A DNA stretch of 64,000 bases from Cellulosimicrobium funkei (lineage in GTDB: Bacteria; Actinomycetota; Actinomycetes; Actinomycetales; Cellulomonadaceae). The position numbers were made by a program, and so were the translations under genes. Position 1 is the first letter of the stretch, and each line of letters starts with the position of its first letter. Below the pieces are notes generated by a model. That model worked only from the letters and a program-made list of their open reading frames with translations, did not search any database and was not told where the DNA came from. Shown here one piece after another: positions 33,666 to 41,598 of this stretch. Location of the stretch: the NCBI RefSeq assembly GCF_004519295.1, contig NZ_SOZH01000005.1, positions 400,487-464,486 on the forward strand, written 5' to 3'.

Positions 33666-34808
33666 ATGAGCGACACCCCCGGGAACCGGGAGCCCGCGGC
33701 GCCCGCCGCGCCGGCTCACCGGCCCACGCTCGCCAAGGTCGCCGAGCTCGCGGGGGTCTCCGTCTCGACGGCCTCCCTCGCGTTCTCCGGCGCCGGGCCG
33801 ATCACCCCGGAGACCCGTGCGCGCGTGCTCGACGCCGCGAAGGAGCTCGGGTACACCGGACCGAACCCGCTGGGCCGCCAGCTCCGCTCGGGCCGGTCGG
33901 GCGTCGTGGGGGTCGTCGTCGGCGACCAGCTCCGCCGCGCGTTCCGCGACCCGGTCGCCGTCCAGGTGCTCGACGGCCTCGTCTCGACCCTGGGCGAGAA
34001 CGGCCTCGGCGTGCTGCTCATCCCCGGCATCCCGTCCGACGACCCCGCACGCGCCGTCGACCCGCTCGTCGAGAGCGCGGCCATGGACGTCGCGGTGCTC
34101 GTGTGGGGCGTCGGTACGGACGACGCGACGCTCGCCGCGCTCCAGCGGCGCGGCGTGCCCGTCGTCGTCGGCGAGGGCCGCCCCGTCGAGGGCGCCCCGC
34201 TCGTCCTCATCCACGACCGCGCGGGCACCGCGGACGCCGTGCGGCACCTGGTCGAGCTCGGGCACACGCGCATCGCCGAGGTCTCGCTCCCCCTCGACAC
34301 GTCCGACCGCAGCGGACCGCTCGACGCCGCGCGGCTCGCGCAGGTGGACCGCACCCCGACGGCCAACCGCCTCGCGGGCGTGCGCGACGTCGTCGAGCCG
34401 GTCGCGAGCTGGGAGACCGAGGCCTCGCTCGTCGAGCACGGCCGCTCCGCCACGCTCGCCCTGCTCGGCCGCCCCGCGGCCGACGGGACGACCGAGCCGG
34501 CCGACCCCGCGACCCGGCCGACCGCCGTCATCGCCCACTCCGACCTCCTCGCCGCGGGCGCGCTGCTCGCCGCGCGCGAGCTCGGGCTGCGCGTGCCCGA
34601 CGACGTCTCGGTCGCGGGCTTCGACGGGCTCGACCTCCCGTGGCTGGCCCCCGACGTGCTGACGAGCGTGCACCAGCCGCTCGCGCGCAAGGGCGCCGAG
34701 CTGGGGCTGGCCGTCATCCGCCAGCTCGCGGGCGAGGCGCCCACCACGGTCGAGCTCGACGTCGAGCTGGTGGTGGGGACGACGACGGGCCCCGCCCCCA
34801 CCACCTGA
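33666..34808 (+). CDS. LacI-family transcriptional regulator
   Basis: A 380-residue regulator. The N-terminal helix-turn-helix is TLAKVAELAGVSVSTASLAF, with the family's hinge region (NPLGRQLRSGRSGVVGVVVG). The C-terminal periplasmic-binding-protein-like domain has HDRAGTADAVRHLVELGHTR and the DDVSVAGFDGLDLP segment. It probably binds a sugar-like ligand and represses the divergent MFS pair through the twin palindromes. An ATG with GGGAG upstream is used. Confidence 0.94.
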   Translation: MSDTPGNREPAAPAAPAHRPTLAKVAELAGVSVSTASLAFSGAGPITPETRARVLDAAKELGYTGPNPLGRQLRSGRSGVVGVVVGDQLRRAFRDPVAVQVLDGLVSTLGENGLGVLLIPGIPSDDPARAVDPLVESAAMDVAVLVWGVGTDDATLAALQRRGVPVVVGEGRPVEGAPLVLIHDRAGTADAVRHLVELGHTRIAEVSLPLDTSDRSGPLDAARLAQVDRTPTANRLAGVRDVVEPVASWETEASLVEHGRSATLALLGRPAADGTTEPADPATRPTAVIAHSDLLAAGALLAARELGLRVPDDVSVAGFDGLDLPWLAPDVLTSVHQPLARKGAELGLAVIRQLAGEAPTTVELDVELVVGTTTGPAPTT

Positions 34809-34817
34809 GCCCGCGCG

Positions 34818-36347
34818 TCAGCCCAGCCGGCCCGGCTGGAGCGGGTTCGCGCGCGCCGCGGCGAGCAGGTACCACGACGTCGCGCCGACGTGCTGGACCT
34901 GGAAGTACCCGAACCCGAACCCCGAGTCGAGCAGGCTCGACGCCGCGACGACGCCCGCGCGCTCGGGCAGCGGCGCGCCCCCGACCGTCTGACCGGCGCC
35001 GACGCCCTCCTGCACGCCCTGGACCTCCCGCAGCAGGCCCTCGGCGCGGACCCGGTCGTCGTCCCGCTCGCAGCCCCGGCGCCCCCGCCGCCGGTCGTCG
35101 CGGCTCCCCCGCCCGCGCGCCCCGCGGTCCGCGAGCGCCGACGCGAGCTGCGCCGTCCCCTCCAGCCACACGCCCTGCGGGTGCACCGGCAGGTCGTTGT
35201 ACGAGGCCGTCGACGTGAGGCTCGCGCTCGAGAACGTCACGCCCTCGACGACCGTGCCCGCGGGGAGCTGCGACACCCCCTCGCCCGCGACGTCGCGCGC
35301 GGCCAGCGCGTCGTCCGCCCAGTCCAGGGCACGGGCGTAGCGCCGCTCGCGCAGCGCGAGCCAGCCCCACGTCTGCGGGTCGAGCGGGAGCGGGTCCCGG
35401 TTGATCTCGGTGCCGTCGTTCGTGCCGGTGTAGAGGTAGCCGCCGTCGGGCTCCCACATGCGGTCGACGAACGCGCGCGCGTGCTCGGCGGCACGGCTCC
35501 AGCGCCGGTCGCGCGTCACGGACCCGAGCTGGCGGAAGAACGCGACGCAGTCGACGTTGTGCTCGGTCGAGCCGTTCGGGATCGGGGCGTTGCCGCCGTC
35601 CACGCCGAACGAGAACCCGCCGAGGGGCGCCTGCGACCACGTGTGCGCGACGATCCACTCGCCGATCCGCCGGGCGGCGTCGAGGTAGCGTCGCTCGCGC
35701 GTCACGGCGTGCAGGTGCAGCAGGGCGATGCCCGGCCAGGCCATGTCCCCGACCGCCGTCCCGAGGAAGCCGAACTGCCACCCGACGTTCGCCGTCCCGT
35801 CGGGGAGCACGAGCCCGTGCTCCTGCGGCGTGCCGTCGTAGAACGTGTAGGGACCGACGTTGTACGCCTGCCGGAGCCGGCCGTCGTCGTGGTCGGGGTC
35901 GTGCTCGAGCGCGAACACGAGCCCGTCGCCGAGCGCCCGCGCGCGGTCGAGGTGGCGGTGCCCCGCGGTGAGCGTCGCGAGGATCGCGAGGGCGTTGTCG
36001 TAGACGAACGCGGTGGAGAACAGCCCGAGCTGGTCGGCGTAGGACTGCGCGAGCCGCGGGCCGGGGTTCACCTCCGGGTAGGCGTCGGTCGCCGCGGCGA
36101 GGAAGCCGTGGGCGCGCCGGACCGACGCCGCGCGGCCCCGCGCCGGGACGCCGGCAGTCTGCCCGACGGCGCCCGTCGCCGCAGGCAGGGTCGCACCCGA
36201 GCGGGCCGCCGCCGGGGTCGCGGTCAGCCCCGCGAGCGCGAGCGCGCCGCCGAGGGCGAGGACGGTGCGTCGGTCGACGCCGCGAGCGGGACCGGGGTCG
36301 TGCGCGGTGAGGTCGGGCCGTCCAGAGCGGCCGTCGAGCTGGGTCAT
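34818..36347 (-). CDS. Exported six-hairpin glycosidase-like protein
   Basis: A 509-residue protein. The N-terminus has a Tat-like signal (DRRTVLALGGALALAGLTAT, cleavage near PAAARSG). The body has regularly spaced helices and aromatic/Gly segments (YNVGPYTFYDG, GWQFGFLGTAVGDMAWPG, GGFSFGVDGGNAPIP), as in (alpha/alpha)6 hairpin glycosidases; no family number can be given. A basic ~30-residue insert follows QLASALADRG. The ATG at 36347 has GAAGGAG before it. A CelR-like operator lies 42 bp upstream, which suggests induction by plant-derived sugars. Confidence 0.75.
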   Translation of the reverse strand: MTQLDGRSGRPDLTAHDPGPARGVDRRTVLALGGALALAGLTATPAAARSGATLPAATGAVGQTAGVPARGRAASVRRAHGFLAAATDAYPEVNPGPRLAQSYADQLGLFSTAFVYDNALAILATLTAGHRHLDRARALGDGLVFALEHDPDHDDGRLRQAYNVGPYTFYDGTPQEHGLVLPDGTANVGWQFGFLGTAVGDMAWPGIALLHLHAVTRERRYLDAARRIGEWIVAHTWSQAPLGGFSFGVDGGNAPIPNGSTEHNVDCVAFFRQLGSVTRDRRWSRAAEHARAFVDRMWEPDGGYLYTGTNDGTEINRDPLPLDPQTWGWLALRERRYARALDWADDALAARDVAGEGVSQLPAGTVVEGVTFSSASLTSTASYNDLPVHPQGVWLEGTAQLASALADRGARGRGSRDDRRRGRRGCERDDDRVRAEGLLREVQGVQEGVGAGQTVGGAPLPERAGVVAASSLLDSGFGFGYFQVQHVGATSWYLLAAARANPLQPGRLG

Positions 36348-36389
36348 GAGCGTCTCCTTCGACGTCGTGAGTGGCGCGACCCACCATAG

Positions 36390-36403
36390 TGGGAGCGCTC
36401 TCA
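36390..36403 (-). promoter_or_regulatory. CelR/LacI-type operator TGGGAGCGCTCTCA
   Basis: This site differs at one base from TGGGAGCGCTCCCA, the operator known for the cellulose-gene regulator CelR of Thermobifida. It lies upstream of the exported glycosidase-like gene, next to a TATGG patch that could be its -10. It does not match the operators of the nearby LacI gene. Confidence 0.6.
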
Positions 36404-36502
36404 CGGCGAAAGGGGTGTGCCGAGGCGAGACGTATCGAACCCGGTGCGCCGCATCGCACGCCGGAGACTCAACCTTCGGGAGCCCTCGCGCGTGTGACAG
36501 TC

Positions 36503-37123
36503 ATGACCGTGAACGCGATCGCCCTCTCGGCCGACGACCAGCCCGACGAGAGCCCACCACCCGACGCCCTGCTCCCCGTCGTCCGGGTGGTCACGTCGCA
36601 CGAGCAGGAGTTCAGCGACTTCATGGCGAGCGCCGCTCCCCGGCTCGCGCGCACCGCGTGGCTGCTGTGCGGCGACGCGCACCTGGCCGACGAGCTCGTC
36701 CAGCAGGCCCTGACCCGCACGTACCTGCACTGGCGCACGGCTCGTGAGCGCGATCCCTACGCGTACGCCCGCCGCACCCTCGCCAATCTGCGGGTCGACA
36801 CGTGGCGCCGCCGACGACGGGAGGTGCTCGTCGCTCCGCCCGACCTACCCGAGACGGCGAGCGACGCCCGGGCCGACCAGCACGCCGAGCGGGACGCCCT
36901 CGTCCGCGCGCTCGCGACGCTCACGGCCCGCCAGCGCCGGGTCGTCGTGCTGCGCCACCTCGTCGGGCTGAGCGAGAGGGAGGTCGCCGACGACCTCGGC
37001 GTCTCCGTCGGCACCGTGAAGTCCACGGCGTCCCGCGGGCTCGGACAGCTCCGCTCCGTCCTCGGCACCGCCGGCGCGCCGCACCACCGCCCCACCGACC
37101 GGACCGACAGGAGGCAGCCATGA
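36503..37123 (+). CDS. SigE-family ECF sigma factor
   Basis: A 206-residue sigma factor with region 2 (EFSDFMASAAPRLARTAWLL, DELVQQALTRTYLHWRTARE, YARRTLANLRVDTWRRRRRE) and region 4 (TARQRRVVVLRHLVGLSERE, VADDLGVSVGTVKSTASRGL). It is the type often called SigE family in actinobacteria. A GTG at 36494, three codons earlier, is an alternative start with a better-spaced GGGAG. Its stop overlaps the next gene's ATG, pairing it with a membrane partner that may hold it inactive. Confidence 0.92.
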   Translation: MTVNAIALSADDQPDESPPPDALLPVVRVVTSHEQEFSDFMASAAPRLARTAWLLCGDAHLADELVQQALTRTYLHWRTARERDPYAYARRTLANLRVDTWRRRRREVLVAPPDLPETASDARADQHAERDALVRALATLTARQRRVVVLRHLVGLSEREVADDLGVSVGTVKSTASRGLGQLRSVLGTAGAPHHRPTDRTDRRQP

Positions 37124-38151
37124 CCGGCACCCTTCCGACCGACGACGAGACGTTCGTGCGCGCGCTGCGCGCACGGGTCGACACGCTCGCCCCCCGCATC
37201 GACGTCGACACCGACCGCGTGCTCCCGACGGCCCGCCGCAGCCGACGACGGCGCCGCACCGTGGTCTCGGGCCTGTGCGCGCTCGCGGTCGTCGCCGGCG
37301 GGGTGGGTGCGGCGTCCTACTGGTCGGAGCCCAGTCCCACGCACCCGTCGCAGATCGCTCCGGCGAGCGGCGGCGACGCCGCGGCGCCGGTCCCCGACGG
37401 GAGGCCGCAGGGCAACGGCCCGGCCGACGGGCCGTACTGGCGCGTCCGCACCCTGACGACCAGCACGGAGACGACCAGCGACGGACGGACCGAGGAGCGC
37501 TCGCAGGGCATCACGTACTGGACCGCGCGTGATCCGGAGGGCGACTCGTACCGAGCCTTCGAGGGGGACGACGCCATGGAACCCTCGCCCGGCTCGACGT
37601 TCGGGTCGCTCGTCATCGACGGGGAGCACGTCCGGCTCGGCTGGGACGAGCTCGCCACGCTCCCGACGGACCCGGCGGAGCTCGACGCGCTCCTGCGCGA
37701 CAGCGTCCGGGCGGAGGTCGGGACCGTGAACGAGGACGCGCTCGCCCAGAAGACGTGGAACCTGTTGCACAGCGGCCCCACCTCGCCCGCCGTGCGCGAC
37801 GGGCTCTGGGCGACGCTCACCGGGCTGGCGGCCAGCACCCCGCTCGGCGCCGTCCAGGACACGCAGGGGCGCACCGGGGAGGGCCTCGAATGGGTCGGCC
37901 AGGACCAGAGCAACCGGATCGTGCGGCTCGTCTACGACACGGCGGAGCACCGGCTCCTCGAGCTCACCTTCGACGTCGATCTCGGCACGTCCGGCTCCGA
38001 GCCCACCGCCGACGCCCCGACCGCGGGGTCGGACGGCGACGGCGCCGCCGCACTGCAGCACGTCGTGCTGCACACCACGTATCTCGACGAGGGAGAGGTC
38101 GCCGGGCCGCCCCCGGCGAGCGGCGGCCCCGACTGCTGGAAGACCTGCTGA
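37120..38151 (+). CDS. Membrane-anchored sigma partner, CU044_5270-like
   Basis: A 343-residue protein with a cytoplasmic Arg-rich N-terminus (ARRSRRRRRTVVSG), one membrane helix near residues 43-60 and an extracytoplasmic domain with YWRVRTLTTSTETT and ITYWTARDPEGDSYRAF. This arrangement is that of the CU044_5270 family found next to SigE-type sigma factors; its function is not established, though a sensor or anti-sigma role fits. An AGGAGG ribosome site and ATGA overlap couple it to the sigma gene. Confidence 0.8.
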   Translation: MTGTLPTDDETFVRALRARVDTLAPRIDVDTDRVLPTARRSRRRRRTVVSGLCALAVVAGGVGAASYWSEPSPTHPSQIAPASGGDAAAPVPDGRPQGNGPADGPYWRVRTLTTSTETTSDGRTEERSQGITYWTARDPEGDSYRAFEGDDAMEPSPGSTFGSLVIDGEHVRLGWDELATLPTDPAELDALLRDSVRAEVGTVNEDALAQKTWNLLHSGPTSPAVRDGLWATLTGLAASTPLGAVQDTQGRTGEGLEWVGQDQSNRIVRLVYDTAEHRLLELTFDVDLGTSGSEPTADAPTAGSDGDGAAALQHVVLHTTYLDEGEVAGPPPASGGPDCWKTC

Positions 38152-38163
38152 GTCCTCGAGACG

Positions 38164-38201
38164 ACGAGGGCGCCGCACCCGGCCGGGTGCGGCGCCCTCG
38201 T
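38164..38201. terminator. Bidirectional terminator, 38-bp perfect palindrome
   Basis: A 17-bp stem with a 4-nt GGCC loop; the whole 38 bp reads the same on both strands. It lies 12 bp after the plus-strand gene and 38 bp beyond the convergent dehydratase gene. Confidence 0.88.
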
Positions 38202-38239
38202 GGCGTCAGGAGCGCGTGGTCGCCCCGGGCGACCGCGGG

Positions 38240-38674
38240 TCAGAGGCGGACGACGGCCTGCGTCTTGCCGAGCACGCGCGCGCCCTCGAACGTGACCGTG
38301 AGGTCGACGCGGACGGTGCCCGCCTCGCCGTCGATCGCGCCGACGGTGCCCGTCACCTCGAGCGTCGCGACGCCCGGGTTGGGCACGGGCACGGGGCGGG
38401 TGAAGCGCGTCTGGTAGTCGACGACCGCGCCCGGGTCACCGGCCCAGTCCTCCACCAGCGCGACGGCGGCCCCCATGGTGAACATGCCGTGCGCGATGAC
38501 GCCCGGCAGGCCGACCTCGGCCGCGAACGCGTCGTTCCAGTGGATGGGGTTGAAGTCGCCGCTCGCACCGGCGTACCGCACGAGGCGGGCGCGGTCGACC
38601 TCGACCGTGCGCGTGCCGATCACGTCGCCGACGGAGAGGTCGGCGAGGACGGGACGGGTGACGTCGGTGCTCAT
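38240..38674 (-). CDS. MaoC-like dehydratase, HadB-type
   Basis: A 144-residue hotdog-fold protein with the hydratase-2 motif GASGDFNPIHWNDAFA, carrying the catalytic Asp and His. HadB is the catalytic half of the (3R)-hydroxyacyl-ACP dehydratase, which removes water during fatty-acid elongation. The ATG overlaps the upstream hadA-like stop (ATGA), as expected for a heterodimer. Confidence 0.88.
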   Translation of the reverse strand: MSTDVTRPVLADLSVGDVIGTRTVEVDRARLVRYAGASGDFNPIHWNDAFAAEVGLPGVIAHGMFTMGAAVALVEDWAGDPGAVVDYQTRFTRPVPVPNPGVATLEVTGTVGAIDGEAGTVRVDLTVTFEGARVLGKTQAVVRL

Positions 38675-39129
38675 GCGCCCTCCCCGCGGACGGCGAGGGT
38701 CGAGGTGACGGTCACGACCGGCTCGGCGCCGGCGTCGGACAGGGCCGCGATCTCGCAGCGCGTGGTGACCATCGCGAGGCCGGCTCGCTCGACGATCGAG
38801 TCCACGTGCAGCACGGTCACGAGCTCGTCGCCCGCGACGATCGGCCGGTGGTGCGTGAAGCGCTCGTCCGCGTGGACGACGCGCGAGAAGTCCATGCCCG
38901 CCTCCGGGTCCTCGATGAGCTGCCCCTCCGCCCGCTGGGCGACGACGACCGCGAAGGTCGGAGGTGCGACGAGGTCCGGATAGCCAGCACCCCGCGCCGC
39001 CACGAGGTCGTGGTGCACGGGGTGGGTGGCGCCGACGGCGCCCGCGAACTCGCGCAGCTTCTCGCGCCCCACCGAGTACGGCGCGTTCGCGGGGTACTCG
39101 CGGCCGACGTAGGCCAGGTTGACGCTCAC
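38671..39129 (-). CDS. MaoC-like dehydratase, HadA-type (substrate-binding half)
   Basis: A 152-residue hotdog protein of the N-terminal MaoC type (NLAYVGREYPANAPYSVGRE, TFAVVVAQRAEGQLIEDPEA, DFSRVVHADERFTHHRPIVA). It lacks the catalytic Asp-His motif and should pair with the overlapping HadB-type protein. The GTG at 39129 is used; the ribosome site is weak. rpmG lies just upstream, the arrangement seen in mycobacteria and relatives. Confidence 0.87.
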   Translation of the reverse strand: MSVNLAYVGREYPANAPYSVGREKLREFAGAVGATHPVHHDLVAARGAGYPDLVAPPTFAVVVAQRAEGQLIEDPEAGMDFSRVVHADERFTHHRPIVAGDELVTVLHVDSIVERAGLAMVTTRCEIAALSDAGAEPVVTVTSTLAVRGEGA

Positions 39130-39157
39130 TGCGGGTCGCGGGTGCGGAGCCGGAGGC

Positions 39158-39328
39158 TCAGCGGGTCTCGCGGTGCGCGGTGTGCTTGCCGCAGCGCGGG
39201 CAGAACTTCGCGAGCTCCAGGCGGTCCGGGTCGTTGCGACGGTTCTTCTTCGTGATGTAGTTGCGCTCCTTGCAGTCCACGCAGGCCAGCGTGATCTTGG
39301 GGCGAACGTCAGCGCTCTTGCTTGCCAC
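39158..39328 (-). CDS. rpmG: 50S ribosomal protein L33, zinc-binding form
   Basis: A 56-residue ribosomal protein beginning [20 protein letters not shown] and ending [14 protein letters not shown]. The two CxxC pairs show the zinc-binding (C+) form. The GTG start at 39328 has an AGAGGTGG ribosome site. It lies between tRNA-Met and the dehydratase pair. Confidence 0.96.
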   Translation of the reverse strand: MASKSADVRPKITLACVDCKERNYITKKNRRNDPDRLELAKFCPRCGKHTAHRETR

Positions 39329-39414
39329 GGTAGTGAGCCACCTCTCGCGCCTCCGGAGGGCGCATGTGCTGTGCAGGTCGCACGACGCCGGCCGCCGTGC
39401 GAGGTTGTCGAAAG

Positions 39415-39491
39415 TGGTAGCGGAGGCGGGGATCGAACCCGCGACCTCACGATTATGAGTCGTGCGCTCTAACCATCTGAGCTACCCCGCC
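39415..39491 (-). tRNA. tRNA-Met (CAT anticodon), elongator type
   Basis: The cloverleaf on the minus strand has acceptor GGCGGGG pairing with CTCCGCT (two G-U pairs), D arm GCTC/GAGC, anticodon loop CTCATAA and T arm GCGGG/CCCGC. The CCA end is encoded. The anticodon stem lacks the three G-C pairs of initiator tRNA. A modified isoleucine tRNA with CAT cannot be excluded by sequence alone. Confidence 0.94.
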
Positions 39492-39552
39492 GCGTGACTG
39501 AACGCGAGGTCGCCTTGCAGTATTCCAGCAAGACGACCCCGCGTCACCACAG

Positions 39553-39625
39553 AGCCCCGAAAGGGAATCGAACCCTTGACCTTCTCCTTACCATGGAGAC
39601 GCTCTGCCGACTGAGCTATCGGGGC
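39553..39625 (-). tRNA. tRNA-Thr (GGT anticodon)
   Basis: Acceptor GCCCCGA pairs with TCGGGGC, and the anticodon loop ATGGTAA gives GGT. The T arm has AGGGTTCGATTCCCT. It is 73 nt, CCA not encoded, 61 bp upstream of tRNA-Met and probably cotranscribed with it. Confidence 0.96.
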
Positions 39626-39752
39626 AGCGCGGAAAACTCTACACGGAACATGGCGCCGAGAGAAATCGGCGTCGTTCCGCCGTTTCCGGGCCGTCGGACC
39701 GTGCCCGGCGACGCGCTCCGCGGGGCACGCCCCACGCACCGGACCGGCACGA

Positions 39753-39786
39753 CGACGGGGCGCCACCCGTGGGTGACGCCCCGTCG
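39753..39786 (-). terminator. Terminator of tRNA-Tyr
   Basis: A 16-bp stem with one mismatch (39753-39768 with 39771-39786) lies 6 bp beyond the 3' end of tRNA-Tyr. It separates that transcript from tRNA-Thr. Confidence 0.7.
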
Positions 39787-39792
39787 CTCCGG

Positions 39793-39874
39793 TGGCAGGT
39801 GAGGGATTCGAACCCCCGAAGGCTGAGCCGTCTGATTTACAGTCAGATCCCTTTGGCCGCTCGGGCAACCTGCC
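39793..39874 (-). tRNA. tRNA-Tyr (GTA anticodon)
   Basis: An 82-nt class II tRNA with a long variable arm. Acceptor GGCAGGT pairs with ACCTGCC; the anticodon loop CTGTAAA gives GTA. The CCA end is not encoded. It is transcribed away from rarD and has its own terminator. Confidence 0.96.
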
Positions 39875-39992
39875 GTGTGGAGTTGTCGCTCGCCGGTGGT
39901 CGCTGCACCAGGTGCAGCCCCTGCCGTGCGGGCGAGCCAACGATACAGCCCGAGCGGACCAGGTGCGAAATCCGCGTGTGGGCGCCTCTCCG

Positions 39993-39998
39993 TACAGT
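39993..39998 (+). promoter_or_regulatory. -10 element of rarD
   Basis: TACAGT lies six bases before the rarD GTG at 40005, and no ribosome site is present. This spacing implies a leaderless transcript. Confidence 0.4.
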
Positions 39999-40004
39999 GG
40001 TGCG

Positions 40005-41042
40005 GTGACCCACCCCTCCCCCGCGCCGGGCCACCTCCCCGGCACCGGGACGCCCGCGCCCCCGGACGCCCCGTCCGTTCCCGCCGCACCGTCCGACGCC
40101 GCGGCACCCGCGCCGTCGGGCACGGGCCGCGGCGCACCCGCCCCGACGGACCGCTGGGGCCTGCTGCTCGGTGCCGGCGCGTTCTTCCTCTGGGGCGCGA
40201 TGCCCCTGTACTTCCCGCTCCTGGAGCCGGCCGCACCGCTCGAGATCATCGCCCACCGCGTCGTGTGGAGCCTGCTCTTCTGCCTCGTGCTGCTCGCCGC
40301 GACGCGCCAGCTCGGGGGCTTCGTCGCCGCCCTCCGGTCGCCCCGCACGCTCGGGACGCTCGCCGTCGCCGCCGTCCTCATCGTGACGAACTGGACGGTC
40401 TACGTGTACGGCGTCCTCTCCGGCCACGTGCTGGACGCCGCGCTCGGGTACTTCATCAACCCGCTCGTCACCGTGCTCCTCGCCGTGGCCGTCCTGCGCG
40501 AGCGGCTGCGGCCCGCGCAGTGGGTCGCGGTCGGCGTCGGCGCGGCCGCCGTCGTCGTCATCAGCACCGGCGCCGGCGGCCTGCCGTGGATCGCGCTCGT
40601 CCTCGCCGGCTCGTTCGGCCTCTACGGCCTGGTGAAGAACCGTGTGGGCCGCACCGTCGAGGCGCTCCCGGGGCTCGCCGTCGAGACGGCGGTGCTCACG
40701 CCCGTCGCGCTCGTCTACCTCGGGTGGCTGGGAGCCACGGGAGCCGGCACGTTCGGCACCGAGGGCGTCGGGCACGCGCTGCTGCTCGCCTCCGCCGGGG
40801 TCGTCACGGCCCTGCCGCTGCTGCTGTTCAGCGCGGCCGCCCGGCGGCTGCCGCTGAGCGTCGTCGGCCTCCTGCAGTACCTGGGCCCGGCGCTGCAGTT
40901 CCTGTTCGGCCTGCTCGTGTTCCACGAGCCCATGTCGCCGACGCGGTGGGCGGGCTTCGGGCTCGTCTGGCTCGCGCTCGTCGTGCTGTCGGTCGACGGT
41001 CTGCGCACCGCCCGCGCGACGCGCCTCGCGGCCCGCCGCTGA
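40005..41042 (+). CDS. rarD: EamA-family transporter RarD
   Basis: A 345-residue, ten-helix protein of the drug/metabolite transporter superfamily. After a ~45-residue Pro/Ala-rich N-terminus, the RarD features [34 protein letters not shown] and [26 protein letters not shown] helices are evident. RarD proteins are poorly understood exporters. The GTG at 40005 is chosen because TACAGT lies just upstream; the frame extends further left into the tRNA-Tyr gene and cannot be coding there. Confidence 0.93.
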   Translation: MTHPSPAPGHLPGTGTPAPPDAPSVPAAPSDAAAPAPSGTGRGAPAPTDRWGLLLGAGAFFLWGAMPLYFPLLEPAAPLEIIAHRVVWSLLFCLVLLAATRQLGGFVAALRSPRTLGTLAVAAVLIVTNWTVYVYGVLSGHVLDAALGYFINPLVTVLLAVAVLRERLRPAQWVAVGVGAAAVVVISTGAGGLPWIALVLAGSFGLYGLVKNRVGRTVEALPGLAVETAVLTPVALVYLGWLGATGAGTFGTEGVGHALLLASAGVVTALPLLLFSAAARRLPLSVVGLLQYLGPALQFLFGLLVFHEPMSPTRWAGFGLVWLALVVLSVDGLRTARATRLAARR

Positions 41043-41098
41043 GCACGCTCGACTACGGTGGGACCCAGCACCGTTCCCGGCCCGAGAGAGGACCACCC

Positions 41099-41593
41099 AT
41101 GACCGACTCGTCGTTCGACATCGTCAGCAAGGTCGACCGCCAGGAGGTCGACAACGCGCTGAACCAGGCCGCCAAGGAGGTCTCGCAGCGCTACGACTTC
41201 CGCAACGTCGGCGCGTCGATCGCCTGGAGCGGCGAGACGATCGTCATGGTCGCCAACTCGGCCGAGCGCGTGCTCGCGATCCTCGACGTGTTCGAGACCA
41301 AGCTCATCAAGCGCGGCATCTCGCTCAAGTCCCTCGACACGGGCGACAAGGAGCCCAAGGCGTCGGGCAAGGAGTACCGCCTCGTCGCGACCCTCAAGGA
41401 GGGCCTGTCGAGCGAGAACGCGAAGAAGATCACCAAGATCATCCGCGACGAGGGCCCCAAGGCCGTGAAGACCCAGATCACGGGCGACGAGGTGCGCGTG
41501 ACGAGCAAGTCGCGCGACGACCTCCAGACCGTCATCGCGCTGCTCAAGGGCGCCGACCTCGACGTCGCGCTGCAGTTCACGAACTACCGGTAG
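41099..41593 (+). CDS. YajQ-family nucleotide-binding protein
   Basis: A 164-residue protein of the YajQ (UPF0234) family, starting [20 protein letters not shown] and with [32 protein letters not shown] and the [15 protein letters not shown] segment. Homologues in some bacteria bind cyclic di-GMP; others may bind RNA. The length is typical. A GAGAGAGGA ribosome site precedes the ATG. It lies between rarD and a HAD phosphatase, 5 bp before the latter. Confidence 0.94.
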   Translation: MTDSSFDIVSKVDRQEVDNALNQAAKEVSQRYDFRNVGASIAWSGETIVMVANSAERVLAILDVFETKLIKRGISLKSLDTGDKEPKASGKEYRLVATLKEGLSSENAKKITKIIRDEGPKAVKTQITGDEVRVTSKSRDDLQTVIALLKGADLDVALQFTNYR

Positions 41594-41598
41594 TCACC

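Noticed and set aside
39792..40004. N-terminal extension of RarD into the tRNA-Tyr region.
   Set aside because: It would translate a tRNA gene on the opposite strand, and a -10 element lies just before the GTG at 40005.
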